Shown here piece after piece: positions 25,220 through 33,971 of a stretch of 47,189 nt of DNA. Numbering within the stretch: the stretch's first letter is position 1; every line of letters starts with the position of its first letter. This DNA is from DASSOY01 sp035776675. GTDB taxonomy: Bacteria; Bacillota; Bacilli; Bacillales; DASSOY01. The stretch is taken from assembly GCA_035776675.1 (NCBI GenBank), contig DASTWO010000131.1, forward strand, positions 1 through 47,189. Reading direction: 5' to 3'. The position numbers and the translations under genes are program-made. The notes beneath the pieces are model-generated. The model saw only the letters and a program-made list of their open reading frames with translations. It made no database searches and was not told the DNA's origin.

Positions 25220-25840
25220 ATGTTCAATTTTGGAGATAAAGTATTGTTTCAAGGTGACAGTATCACAGACGTGGGAAGGGATTACGGTGACGGAAACCAC
25301 ATGGGGGCTGGATATGCGATGATGGCTGCTGCCAGGTTTTCCGCGCAATATCCGGAGAAACAAGTGACGTTTTATAACCGGGGAATTAGCGGAAATCGGG
25401 TGAAAGATTTGCGGGAACGATGGCAGCCGGACTGCCTGGATCTGAAGCCGGATTGGGTTTCAATCTTGATCGGCATAAATGACTGCTGGAAAAGGTATTC
25501 TCAGAATGATCCAACTCCGGTAGGACAATTTGAGTCGGATTATCGATTTTTATTAGAGGTCGTGCGGGAAAAGTTAGGTGCGAATCTCATTTTGTGTGAA
25601 CCTTTCGTTCTTCCATTTCCGGAGGACAGGGAACTATGGCGAGAGGATCTTGATCCGAAAATTCAGGTTGTCAGGAAATTGGCCAGAGAGTTCGACGCCG
25701 TACTTGTTCCGTTTGACGGGGTTTTTGCACAGGCTGCCGCTAAACGACATCCTGAATTTTGGACTGGCGACGGAGTTCATCCAACTAAAGCCGGGCATGC
25801 GTTAATGGCGCAAAACTGGTTAGACGCAGTGGTTCGTTAA
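25220..25840 (+). CDS. SGNH/GDSL-family hydrolase
   Basis: Serine esterase of about 206 residues without a signal peptide. Block I FQGDSITD holds the nucleophilic serine, GISGNRV is block II (glycine), IGINDCW is block III (asparagine), and DGVHPTKAGHALMA is block V (aspartate and histidine). Closest in style to bacterial acetyl-xylan/rhamnogalacturonan acetylesterases, so it may remove acyl groups from imported sugars. ATG 25220 has GGGTGA upstream; an in-frame GTG at 25211 is less likely. Confidence 0.9.
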   Translation: MFNFGDKVLFQGDSITDVGRDYGDGNHMGAGYAMMAAARFSAQYPEKQVTFYNRGISGNRVKDLRERWQPDCLDLKPDWVSILIGINDCWKRYSQNDPTPVGQFESDYRFLLEVVREKLGANLILCEPFVLPFPEDRELWREDLDPKIQVVRKLAREFDAVLVPFDGVFAQAAAKRHPEFWTGDGVHPTKAGHALMAQNWLDAVVR

Positions 25841-25851
25841 GATAAAATCAG

Positions 25852-25879
25852 GGGAGTGGTTCTTACAAGAATCACTCCC
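25852..25879. terminator. Convergent hairpin between esterase and PucR genes
   Basis: GGGAGTGGTTCT (25852-25863) and AGAATCACTCCC (25868-25879) form a 12-bp stem with one G-T pair and loop TACA. It includes the PucR stop codon. T-runs on either side are short, so it probably serves both converging transcripts with moderate efficiency. Confidence 0.6.
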
Positions 25880-27398
25880 AACTTAACATTTGGTCAATCC
25901 GGTAAGCCATTACGGCAAGGTGAAGTTGGATTCTCTCGTTCGCCAGCTGAATGTTTTTGCCGGTTTTTTTCTTGATTTGTTCCAGGCGATAACTGAGTGT
26001 ATGACGATGGATAAACAACTGGTCGGCGGTGCTTTGTAATTTTAAGTTGTTTTCGATGTAAGCTTCGAAAGTCTTGATCAAGTTGGAATGATGGTTCTTG
26101 TCGTAATCGATCAGCGGACCGAGCACAGATGTATAATAAGGCGTCAGGTCGGCGCCGTTGTCTTTCAATTGAATAAAATATTGATAGGCTCCCAGGTCGT
26201 GAAAGGAAATCCATTCTTTTTTCATATACCGTGAAAATAGCAGGGCGTAACGCGCTTGTCTTGCACTCTCGGATATGGCGGCCACTCCATGAACGGTCGT
26301 TCCCGCTCCGATGACAATTGAGGCGTTTCCCTGGTTGTTTTTTTTATAGCGATAAATGATTTCCTCTCCCAGTTGTTTGATTTGTGTTTCTGCGTCTGTT
26401 TCGGTTTCGGACAGATAAAGTACGACAATATGATCCGACTTCTTCCTCAGTAAATATTTCTCATCGTTCTTATTGAAAACCTCAATTGCAATATTGACAG
26501 TGCGGTCAAGATCGTTCGATTGGATAAGGATGACAAGATTTTGCTTTGTCAGTTCAAAGCCAAGTTGATGGCCGCGTTCAATAGCGGATTCCTCGTTGAC
26601 ATAACCTTTTTGCAGTAAATCGTCCAGAAAATCTCCTTGAAGATACATCTTCGTATCGTCTACAATTTTCAGTTTCAAAAATTCAATCGCGTAGATCGTG
26701 GAAGCCTGCCGCATTGCCAGTTCCTCGAACTGTGAAAAGGGTGTGGCTTTTTCGGCGTGCAAGAATCCGTACAATTGTTCATCGACCAGGATCGGATAGT
26801 GAAACTGGTACAAAGGTGTTTTCTTTGTGTCGCTTTGGTTTCCCGACCATGGGAAACAATCGATTTCTTCTCCAATTTTGTTCATGATCTTCATACGGGA
26901 GTCTGTCATTTTGGCTAATTTTCTTGTGATTGTAGACATTCCGTAATTTTGCAGTACCAGTGATGTCAGTTCTTCTTGAATATGATGGGCATAGGAAACC
27001 AATTTCATCTGTGAGTTGACGACTTTTTCAAGAATGACACGGGTGACGGCTGAAAAGGTCATTTGCTTTGGAATTTCAATTAATGGCAAGTGGAGTTTGT
27101 TCGCCGCTTCAATCATCGGACGTGGAATTTCTTTAACATAATAGCCGGTGTGAACAGCGACTCCGGATAAATTTTGCCTGGCCAGTCTTTCGATGATTTT
27201 TCCGGAGTTTTCCGGAATGTTGTTTAAACCGTAGCCGGTTGTGATCAGAAATTCTCCTTCATGGATTCTGGCCACATCTTCAATGATTTCGAGAATGGTC
27301 ACCCACTTGATCTCCTGCCCGATACCTTGAAAGCCGGCCACAAGTTTTGTTTCCTTTAACTCAGGCATTTGCAGAGCCTCTTCGACAGTGATCCCCAT
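25872..27398 (-). CDS. PucR-family transcriptional regulator
   Basis: Regulator of 508 residues. The N-terminal PucR domain (about 1-125) includes WVTILEIIEDVARIHEGEFL; a GGDEF-like middle region follows; the C-terminal helix-turn-helix (about 430-500) is LQSTADQLFIHRHTLSYRLEQIKKKTG. The family controls purine, amino-acid or diacid catabolism, often activating a divergent operon. ATG 27398 has GGAGAGG at ideal distance; the frame extends five codons to 27413 without a ribosome site. It lies divergent from the aminotransferase at 27609, its probable target. Confidence 0.9.
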   Translation of the reverse strand: MGITVEEALQMPELKETKLVAGFQGIGQEIKWVTILEIIEDVARIHEGEFLITTGYGLNNIPENSGKIIERLARQNLSGVAVHTGYYVKEIPRPMIEAANKLHLPLIEIPKQMTFSAVTRVILEKVVNSQMKLVSYAHHIQEELTSLVLQNYGMSTITRKLAKMTDSRMKIMNKIGEEIDCFPWSGNQSDTKKTPLYQFHYPILVDEQLYGFLHAEKATPFSQFEELAMRQASTIYAIEFLKLKIVDDTKMYLQGDFLDDLLQKGYVNEESAIERGHQLGFELTKQNLVILIQSNDLDRTVNIAIEVFNKNDEKYLLRKKSDHIVVLYLSETETDAETQIKQLGEEIIYRYKKNNQGNASIVIGAGTTVHGVAAISESARQARYALLFSRYMKKEWISFHDLGAYQYFIQLKDNGADLTPYYTSVLGPLIDYDKNHHSNLIKTFEAYIENNLKLQSTADQLFIHRHTLSYRLEQIKKKTGKNIQLANERIQLHLAVMAYRIDQMLSWE

Positions 27399-27432
27399 TG
27401 TAATCCTCTCCAATGGCTGATGATTGTGTTTA

Positions 27433-27447
27433 ATGAAAGCGCTTTAT
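27433..27447. promoter_or_regulatory. GAAAGCGCTTT palindrome in the PucR/aminotransferase divergent region
   Basis: ATGAAAGCGCTTTAT has a perfect AAAGCGCTTT core; as a cre site the right end deviates at two consensus bases (AT for CA). It overlaps a plus-strand TATACT (27445-27450) and the TATAAA -10 of a minus-strand candidate promoter (TGGACT, 18 bp, TATAAA). A protein here could control both genes. Confidence 0.5.
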
Positions 27448-27608
27448 ACTAATCGTACAATAATTCAGTCCATTTTTGTATACTTCGTTGAATAGAATTT
27501 TCGAACCTCTTCTCATACGATGGAAACAGGAGGTTCAGCAGGTTAGCTGTGGCGTGCAGTTCTGACTAAAGGACAGACTTGTAACGTAGAGCTTTAGGAG
27601 GTGGCGAC

Positions 27609-28970
27609 GTGACGCATTTAATCAAACCGATTTTGGGGACGGAGTATCCGGAGATCAGCCACGGTAAAGGAGTTTATCTATACGACACAAACGGAAAGAA
27701 ATATTTGGACGGATCCTCCGGCGCAATGACTGCCGCTATCGGCCACGGGGTCGAAGAAATGGCGGATGCGATGCACGAACAAGCGAAGAAAATTTCTTAT
27801 GTCTTCCGTGGGCAATTCACCAGCGAGCCTGCGGAGAAATTGGCCGAAACATTAGCTCGTGAAGCGCCTGGTGACTTGGATTGGGCATTTTTCGTCAACA
27901 GCGGGTCGGAGGCGACAGAAATTGCCTTGAAAATCGCGGTTCAGTATTGGCAGGAACGGGGAAGACCGGAGAAAAATCGAATTCTATCGCGTTGGATGAG
28001 TTACCATGGAGTAACGCTTGGTGCGTTGTCAATGTCGGGTAATGTAATCCGCCGGCAAAGATTTGAGGCTCTTTTAAATGATTTTCCGGGGGCTTTGCCT
28101 CCATATTGTTATCGATGTCCATTCAATCAAACGTACCCTTCTTGCGGTCTAGCTTGTGCTAACGATATTGAAACCGCTATTCAGAAAGTAGGTGCTGAAA
28201 ACATTGCGGCCTTTATTTTCGAACCGATTATCGGTGCTTCAGGCGGGGCAATTGTTCCACAAGCAGATTACTATAAACGTGTAAAAGAAATTTGCGATAA
28301 ATATGAAATACTGACGATCGCGGACGAAGTTGTGACTGGTCTAGGCAGGACAGGAAAAATGTTCGCGATGGATCATTGGGATGTGCAACCTGATCTCATG
28401 ACACTTGGAAAAGGTCTTGGGGGAGGCTGTGCTCCGATAGGTGCGGCTATGGTTTCCGACCGCGTGATCGATACCATCAAGAATGGGTCGAAAATGATGA
28501 TGGCCGGGCATACATTGAGCGCCAATCCTCAGTCAACCGCGACAGGGCTGGCGGCAATGAACTATTTAAAGAAACATCACCTTCCTGAAAACGCCGCTTA
28601 TCAAGGTGAGGTCCTTAGAAAAGGTCTGGAAGAACTTGAAAAGAAATATCCGATGATCGGAAACGTTCGTGGGAAGGGACTGTTACGGGGCATCGAATTT
28701 GTGGCCGATAAGGAAACGAAGCAACCGTTTGACTTGCGTTCAGAAGTGACCAACCGTGTGATTAAAAAAGGCTATGAAAAAGGGCTGATATTGTACAATG
28801 CTGCAGGAGGCTTGAACGGAACGGGAGGAGACGCGATTTTGTTGACTCCGCCGCTCGTGATCAATACTGTGGAAGTCCAAGAATTATTGACGCTGTTGGA
28901 TGAGGTCATTCATGAAATTTCCGTTGAATTGTACAATGAAGGATTGTTAACGTGGCGTTCGATCAGTTAA
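27609..28970 (+). CDS. Class-III pyridoxal-phosphate aminotransferase
   Basis: Aminotransferase of 453 residues. Segments: NSGSEATEIALKIAVQYW, FEPIIGASGGAIVPQ, cofactor aspartate in TIADEVVTGLGRTG, Schiff-base lysine in TLGKGLGGGCAP. An insertion with four cysteines (CYRCPFNQTYPSCGLAC) is typical of one subgroup whose substrates are poorly defined. GTG 27609 has TTAGGAGGTG ahead. Divergent from PucR, which suggests amino-acid or amine catabolism under PucR control. Distinct from the aminotransferase at 7826. Confidence 0.9.
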   Translation: MTHLIKPILGTEYPEISHGKGVYLYDTNGKKYLDGSSGAMTAAIGHGVEEMADAMHEQAKKISYVFRGQFTSEPAEKLAETLAREAPGDLDWAFFVNSGSEATEIALKIAVQYWQERGRPEKNRILSRWMSYHGVTLGALSMSGNVIRRQRFEALLNDFPGALPPYCYRCPFNQTYPSCGLACANDIETAIQKVGAENIAAFIFEPIIGASGGAIVPQADYYKRVKEICDKYEILTIADEVVTGLGRTGKMFAMDHWDVQPDLMTLGKGLGGGCAPIGAAMVSDRVIDTIKNGSKMMMAGHTLSANPQSTATGLAAMNYLKKHHLPENAAYQGEVLRKGLEELEKKYPMIGNVRGKGLLRGIEFVADKETKQPFDLRSEVTNRVIKKGYEKGLILYNAAGGLNGTGGDAILLTPPLVINTVEVQELLTLLDEVIHEISVELYNEGLLTWRSIS

Positions 28971-28996
28971 TAATTTTGTAAGCGTTTTCGATGCCG

Positions 28997-29034
28997 GCAG
29001 AGGACAGTTTCCTTACTGTCCCTGCTGTTTTTTT
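28997..29034 (+). terminator. Intrinsic terminator after the aminotransferase
   Basis: GCAG-a-GGACAG (28997-29007) pairs with CTGTCCCTGC (29016-29025), followed by seven T. Separates the aminotransferase from the MoxR operon. Confidence 0.85.
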
Positions 29035-29121
29035 GTTGTTTTAAATCTTTTTAAGGAAAGGGTTTTGAGGCCATTATGTCGAAAAGGTAAATGTTAAATA
29101 GGAACATGAAGGAGAATTGAG

Positions 29122-30078
29122 ATGGACTTCACGCAGATTACACAGCTAGCCGAAAATTTAAAAAGAAATATTGCCAGTGTTGTTGTTGGAAAAGCAGATG
29201 CGGTTGATTTATTACTTATTGCTCTCATTTCCTCCGGTCATGTGTTGCTGGAAGAGGTGCCGGGAACGGGCAAGACCTTGCTCGCGAAAACGATGGCGAA
29301 ATCGTTGAACTGCACTTTTAAAAGAATTCAGTTTACACCAGATCTCCTTCCGTCCGATCTGAGCGGGATCAATTTCTTCAATCAGAAGCAAAATGAATTT
29401 GAATTTCGTCCCGGGCCGTTATTTTCACATATTGTTCTTGCTGATGAAATCAATAGAGCGACACCAAGGACGCAATCGAGTCTTCTGGAATGCATGGAGG
29501 AACGTCAGGTAAGCATTGATGGGAAAACGAAAAGCCTTGAACGGCCTTTCATCGTGCTTGCAACGCAAAACCCCGTAGACAATCAAGGAACCTTTCCATT
29601 ACCTGAGGCACAGTTGGATCGTTTTCTACTGAAAATCAAACTGGGCTATCCAACTAACGAAGAAGGTGTTTCCATTCTGAAGCGATTCAAGGAGCAGGAT
29701 CCACTCAATAATGTAAAGGCAGTTGCGGGTCGTGAAGAAGTGAATGAGAGTCAGGAAATATATTCTCAGGTTACTGTGAATGAAGATCTATTGGCCTATA
29801 TAGTAGAAATCGCCGAGCAAACAAGGAATCACCATGAAGTCGCTTTGGGGGTTAGTCCACGGGGTACACAGGCATTGTTAAAGGCGGTTCAGGTATTTGC
29901 TATTCTAAAGGGAAGAGATTATGTTCTTCCAGATGATGTAAAGACGCTCGTCAAGCCGGTTCTGGCTCATCGGATTTTGTTGAAAAATCGAATGCGTTCG
30001 GCAGATGATCAGATTGAGGCGGTACTGGATGATGTTCTAAGCCATACTCCTGTCCCGACAGAAGAAAAAATCGGGTGA
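29122..30078 (+). CDS. MoxR-family AAA+ ATPase
   Basis: Chaperone-like ATPase of 318 residues. Walker A EEVPGTGKTLLAK (about residue 45), Walker B and neighbour VLADEINRATPRTQSSLLECM, sensor 1 LATQNPVDNQGTFPLPEAQ, arginine region LDRFLLK, lid domain SPRGTQALLKA. MoxR proteins help assemble or activate partner complexes, commonly with DUF58 proteins as here. Counterpart of Bacillus subtilis yeaC by order. ATG 29122 after GAAGGAG. Confidence 0.94.
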   Translation: MDFTQITQLAENLKRNIASVVVGKADAVDLLLIALISSGHVLLEEVPGTGKTLLAKTMAKSLNCTFKRIQFTPDLLPSDLSGINFFNQKQNEFEFRPGPLFSHIVLADEINRATPRTQSSLLECMEERQVSIDGKTKSLERPFIVLATQNPVDNQGTFPLPEAQLDRFLLKIKLGYPTNEEGVSILKRFKEQDPLNNVKAVAGREEVNESQEIYSQVTVNEDLLAYIVEIAEQTRNHHEVALGVSPRGTQALLKAVQVFAILKGRDYVLPDDVKTLVKPVLAHRILLKNRMRSADDQIEAVLDDVLSHTPVPTEEKIG

Positions 30079-30094
30079 AGAGGAAGGTGATCCT

Positions 30095-31240
30095 GTGGCG
30101 ATTGGTTGGTTGTTGCTCTTTGCGTTGTTCTTAAGCATGGTGCAAAGGATAATTTTTGGTTCCCGAAGATTATCCAAGATTGAATATGCAAGGTATTTCA
30201 ATGCGCAAAACTGTTATGCGGGTGATGCAATTGAACTGGTTGAAAGAATCTATAACAGCCGGATTCTTCCGGTTCCGTGGTTGCGTCTTGAATCCAGAAT
30301 TCACAGCGGCCTCCGGTTTCAAAGCCGGTTCAATTTGGATGTGAGCGAAGGTGATTTGTTTCAACATCATAAGAGCTTGTTCAGCCTCGGTCCTCATACA
30401 CAGGTCGTTAGACGTCACCAAGTTGTTTGCGATAAAAGAGGATATTACAGTCTTGATTCGGCCTTCATGACAGGTGGGGACTTGCTTGGGATAGAGACTG
30501 GATCACGCTCTTTGCAGTTGAACGCAGAGTTAATTGTTTATCCGAAACTCGTATCTATTGATGACATTTCTTTGCCTTCCCACAGTTGGCAGGGAGATAT
30601 CACAGTGAAACGCTGGATTGTGGAGGATCCTTTCATGTTCTCCGGCGTTCGAGAATATCGTTACGGGGATCCTTTGAACCATATCAATTGGAAGGCAACC
30701 GCTCGCAGCGGCAATCTACAAGTTCACCATAAAGATTTCACAGCTGACCATTCACTAATCATATACCTGGATTTCAGTGTTTCGGAAGGATTCTGGCAAT
30801 CTGTCATGAATATGGGGAAAATCAATGAATTAAAGGAAAAAGGGATCAGCTATGCGGCATCGATTGCCCAATTCGCGCTTTCAAAAGGGATTGAAACCGG
30901 CTTTGGCTGCAACGGAAGCACTCAAGACTCTCCCGGAGAGGTCGTTAAGGTCCCTTCTAGCAGCGGTTCTGTGCAATTTACTTCTCTTCAGGAAACGATG
31001 GCGAAACTGAGGTTAGAATCAGTTCAGCCCTTTGATATGTTTCTCGAAGACGATGTTTTGCAGAATGTGGTCAATACAGATTATTTGCTGATAACCCCTT
31101 ACCTTTCAGAGAAAACGCAAATTCAAATCGATCGGTTGAAAAGCTATGGCAATGCTGTAGAAGTGCTTTGGCTGCATCCTGAAGATCAAGAACAGGTTGT
31201 CGAAAAATCAAGGGAAGGGAAAGAGGTGGAATCCGTATGA
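30095..31240 (+). CDS. DUF58 domain-containing protein
   Basis: 381 residues. An N-terminal hydrophobic helix (WLLLFALFLSMVQRIIF) anchors the protein. The DUF58 core is marked by YRYGDPLNHINWKATARSGNLQ (about residues 185-206), followed by a von-Willebrand-A-like strand with SLIIYLDFS. Usual partner of MoxR, which lies 16 bp upstream. GTG 30095 with AGAGGAAGGTGA. Equivalent by position to yeaD. Confidence 0.9.
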   Translation: MAIGWLLLFALFLSMVQRIIFGSRRLSKIEYARYFNAQNCYAGDAIELVERIYNSRILPVPWLRLESRIHSGLRFQSRFNLDVSEGDLFQHHKSLFSLGPHTQVVRRHQVVCDKRGYYSLDSAFMTGGDLLGIETGSRSLQLNAELIVYPKLVSIDDISLPSHSWQGDITVKRWIVEDPFMFSGVREYRYGDPLNHINWKATARSGNLQVHHKDFTADHSLIIYLDFSVSEGFWQSVMNMGKINELKEKGISYAASIAQFALSKGIETGFGCNGSTQDSPGEVVKVPSSSGSVQFTSLQETMAKLRLESVQPFDMFLEDDVLQNVVNTDYLLITPYLSEKTQIQIDRLKSYGNAVEVLWLHPEDQEQVVEKSREGKEVESV

Positions 31241-32541
31241 AGGCAAAGCAAATTTTTCTTGCATGCTATCATGCGTTGACCGAAATCTTTCTTTTTGCTC
31301 CTGTTGTAGCGTTGTTTTATGGGTATTTGTTAAATACCCATCCCGGTTTTGCTGTAATAGAACTTTTGTTGATTTATATGATGGGGTATTTCATAAGTCT
31401 TTCGGGAAAGGCGGATCGCAAATTCCAGGAACTTCTGGGAAGCGTTCTGGTTGCCGGTGTGATCTCCGTGATTTTTCAAGGTTGGAATTGGCATTGCTGG
31501 GTGAGTTGGGCGGCGGGAATTTATTTGGCCCTACGCGGAATGCGTTTCAATCGTGTCGACTGGAAGCTCATATTTCCGGTTCCCGTTTTTATTGTCGGGT
31601 TTATTTTGTATTTGATCGTGCCTATTATCCTTCGATATGCCGATCGTGGCCCTGATTATCATTGGTTTTTCACCGTGTTCGGCGTTTTCAGCCTGATTAT
31701 CTTCTTCTTTCACATTAGTGGAGAATTATTAAAGGCGGCACCAAAGCATATAAATGGAAGAACACGCCTGCCACGATCTGTGTTGGTGAACAACAGGATT
31801 GGGATTGCGGTTTTTCTGGTTTTCATTGTTGGGCTTGGATTCGTAGGGATCATTCGGCAAGGGCTAAGCTGGGTTGGGGATCAATTTAGAATTCTTCTCG
31901 CGGCGCTGATTTCATTTCTTTCTCGGGGCAAGGAGCCTAAACCACCGGTTCCTCCACAGACACCTGGCCAAACAAGCAAACCAAAACTACCTCCAGCGGA
32001 GGATCCCGCCGCGTGGGCTGTTTTGACAGAGCAAATTTTGAGATATGTTCTTGTTATTGTTGCAAGTGTACTGGTGTTAGTTCTCCTTTATTATTTTGTT
32101 CGACGTTGGGCACCATTTCTTGTCAAGAAGCTGTTGATGTTTCTAAATTCCATGGGAATGACTAGAGAAAAGGCAGAGGTTGGCGTGGGCTATTCCGATG
32201 AAAAAGAACGCTTGAAAAGCTTAACGGATATGTTGGGAAGCCTTCAAGATCAATTGCCACGATTCAAACAACGCAAGGTGAAATGGGTTGATCTGCAGAA
32301 CAATCGGGAACGAGTCAGATTTCTGTACCGAAAGGCGATGGAAAATGCAATCCGAAAAGGGTATCATTTTCAGCGGAATTTAACACCTCTTGAGACCGAG
32401 AAAGATCTTTCATCAAGAGATAGCGGAAAGAATTTGCTCATCCAGGCCGACACTGAACTCTATAATAAGGCGCGCTATGGAAACAAAGAGATCTCCGACG
32501 CTGATCTCGATAAAGTGATGAGAAACACCCGAAAATCATAG
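31237..32541 (+). CDS. Membrane protein with DUF4129-like tail, no transglutaminase core
   Basis: 434 residues: about six hydrophobic segments in the first 220 residues, a proline-rich linker (about 232-255, PKPPVPPQTPGQTSKPKLPP), one more transmembrane helix (YVLVIVASVLVLVLLYYFV), then a cytoplasmic helical tail with VRFLYRKAMENAIRKGYHF and NLTPLETEKDL, like the DUF4129 region ending transglutaminase-type membrane proteins. The papain-like Cys-His-Asp core that normally sits between the helices in yebA-type partners is absent. Overlaps the DUF58 stop by ATGA. Confidence 0.8.
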   Translation: MKAKQIFLACYHALTEIFLFAPVVALFYGYLLNTHPGFAVIELLLIYMMGYFISLSGKADRKFQELLGSVLVAGVISVIFQGWNWHCWVSWAAGIYLALRGMRFNRVDWKLIFPVPVFIVGFILYLIVPIILRYADRGPDYHWFFTVFGVFSLIIFFFHISGELLKAAPKHINGRTRLPRSVLVNNRIGIAVFLVFIVGLGFVGIIRQGLSWVGDQFRILLAALISFLSRGKEPKPPVPPQTPGQTSKPKLPPAEDPAAWAVLTEQILRYVLVIVASVLVLVLLYYFVRRWAPFLVKKLLMFLNSMGMTREKAEVGVGYSDEKERLKSLTDMLGSLQDQLPRFKQRKVKWVDLQNNRERVRFLYRKAMENAIRKGYHFQRNLTPLETEKDLSSRDSGKNLLIQADTELYNKARYGNKEISDADLDKVMRNTRKS

Positions 32542-32612
32542 GGGTTTCCCGAATGAGACAAAAAATACGTTATAATAAAAGATAAGTATGGATTTCGAAA
32601 GGAGAGGGACGG

Positions 32613-33794
32613 ATGCTTGAGGAGATCTTTAGACAACTGGACGATACGTATGATGAAATGGTGGAATTACGTCGCTACTTTCATATGAACCCCGAACTTT
32701 CATTTGAGGAAGTCGAGACCCCGAGAAAAATCGCGGAGTATCATCGGGAACTTGGTTTAGATGTCAGAACGGAAGTTGGCGGCAGAGGCGTCGTTTCCAC
32801 TTTGATAGGCGGAAAATCGGGTAAAACTGTTGCCCTGAGGGCGGATTTCGATGCATTGCCCATTCACGAGGAAAATGATCTGCCCTATAAATCGAAGACA
32901 GATGGCGTTATGCACGCATGTGGACATGACGGCCATACGGCTGAAATGCTCTGTCTTGCCAAGGTGTTGGCGGAGTACAAGGATGAGATTCCAGGAACGA
33001 TCGTTTTCATACACCAATTTGCGGAAGAGCTTACTCCTGGAGGAGCAAAGCCTATGATTGAGGATGGTTGTCTTGATGGAGTTGACGCCATCTTCGGAAC
33101 GCATCTTTGGTCACCGTTTCCGACAGGAACCATTGGTTATCGGGACGGGAATGTAATGGCGAACGCCGACCGCTTCGATGTAGAAGTCATTGGAAAAGGT
33201 GGTCATGGAGGCATGCCGCACGAGACCGTTGATGCTATTGTAACTGCAAGCCGGCTCGTGTCGGACCTCCAACAAATTGTCAGCCGAAATGTTGATCCGT
33301 TAAAGTCCGCTGTTGTGACCGTTGGATCATTTCATTCCGGGAAAGCCTTTAACGTTGTAGCCGAAAAAGCAGTCATTTCCGGAACGGTACGCACTTTCGA
33401 TCCTGAGGTTAGGGACGAAATTGAAAAGAAAATCGAGAATATCGCCAAATATTCTTGCCAGGCCGCCGGCGCGGACTGTAACTTCTCTTTTGAACGCGGA
33501 TATCCTGCTGTCCGGAATCATTCCAAAGAGACGGAGCTTCTTGTAAATGCCGCAAAGGAAGTAGTAGCAGCGGATAAGGTATTCGAAATGCCGCCTGTCA
33601 TGGGCGGTGAGGACTTTGCTTATTATTTGGAACACGTTCCCGGGACATTCTTCTTTACCGGAGCCAGAAACGAAGATATTGGGGCCGAGTATCCTCACCA
33701 TCATCCGCGCTTTAACATCGATGAGCGCTCGATGCCAATTGCCGGGAAAACACTTGCTGCAGCTGCTTTGAATTATCTTCAAGATAATTCTTAA
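32613..33794 (+). CDS. M20-family metallo-amidohydrolase
   Basis: N-acyl-amino-acid amidohydrolase / carboxypeptidase of 393 residues, zinc- or manganese-dependent. Seen: LRADFDALPI, CGHDGHTAEML (metal ligands), HQFAEELTPGGA (catalytic glutamates), VIGKGGHGGMPHETVDA (dimerisation domain histidine), VMGGEDFAYYLEHVPG near the end. ATG 32613 after GAAAGGAGAGGG. A TATAAT at 32571-32576 may be its -10, though no good -35 is visible. Substrate could be N-acetyl amino acids, hippurate-like conjugates or IAA conjugates. Confidence 0.92.
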   Translation: MLEEIFRQLDDTYDEMVELRRYFHMNPELSFEEVETPRKIAEYHRELGLDVRTEVGGRGVVSTLIGGKSGKTVALRADFDALPIHEENDLPYKSKTDGVMHACGHDGHTAEMLCLAKVLAEYKDEIPGTIVFIHQFAEELTPGGAKPMIEDGCLDGVDAIFGTHLWSPFPTGTIGYRDGNVMANADRFDVEVIGKGGHGGMPHETVDAIVTASRLVSDLQQIVSRNVDPLKSAVVTVGSFHSGKAFNVVAEKAVISGTVRTFDPEVRDEIEKKIENIAKYSCQAAGADCNFSFERGYPAVRNHSKETELLVNAAKEVVAADKVFEMPPVMGGEDFAYYLEHVPGTFFFTGARNEDIGAEYPHHHPRFNIDERSMPIAGKTLAAAALNYLQDNS

Positions 33795-33833
33795 TACCAG
33801 CGTCATTAAGAAATATTTCGTGGACTTGATCTG

Positions 33834-33868
33834 AAAGCCTCTTCTCAAGAAGGGGTTTTTGGTTTTTT
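33834..33868 (+). terminator. Intrinsic terminator after the M20 gene
   Basis: AAAGCCTCTTC loop TCAA GAAGGGGTTTT with following T-rich tract (33856-33868); the inner seven pairs include one G-T. Confidence 0.8.
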
Positions 33869-33971
33869 ATTAATTGCTTCGTCTTCTTCCAATTTCCGGA
33901 ACACGTATGAATTCCTCCCAGATGAAAAAAACTAAACAAGGTATCCAAAAATGCTGAGAGGAAGAATGTTC

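Noticed and set aside
28978..28991. cre-like site TGTAAGCGTTTTCG
   Set aside because: It matches 13 of 14 consensus positions but lies after the aminotransferase and before its terminator, not at a promoter, so it is unlikely to regulate.
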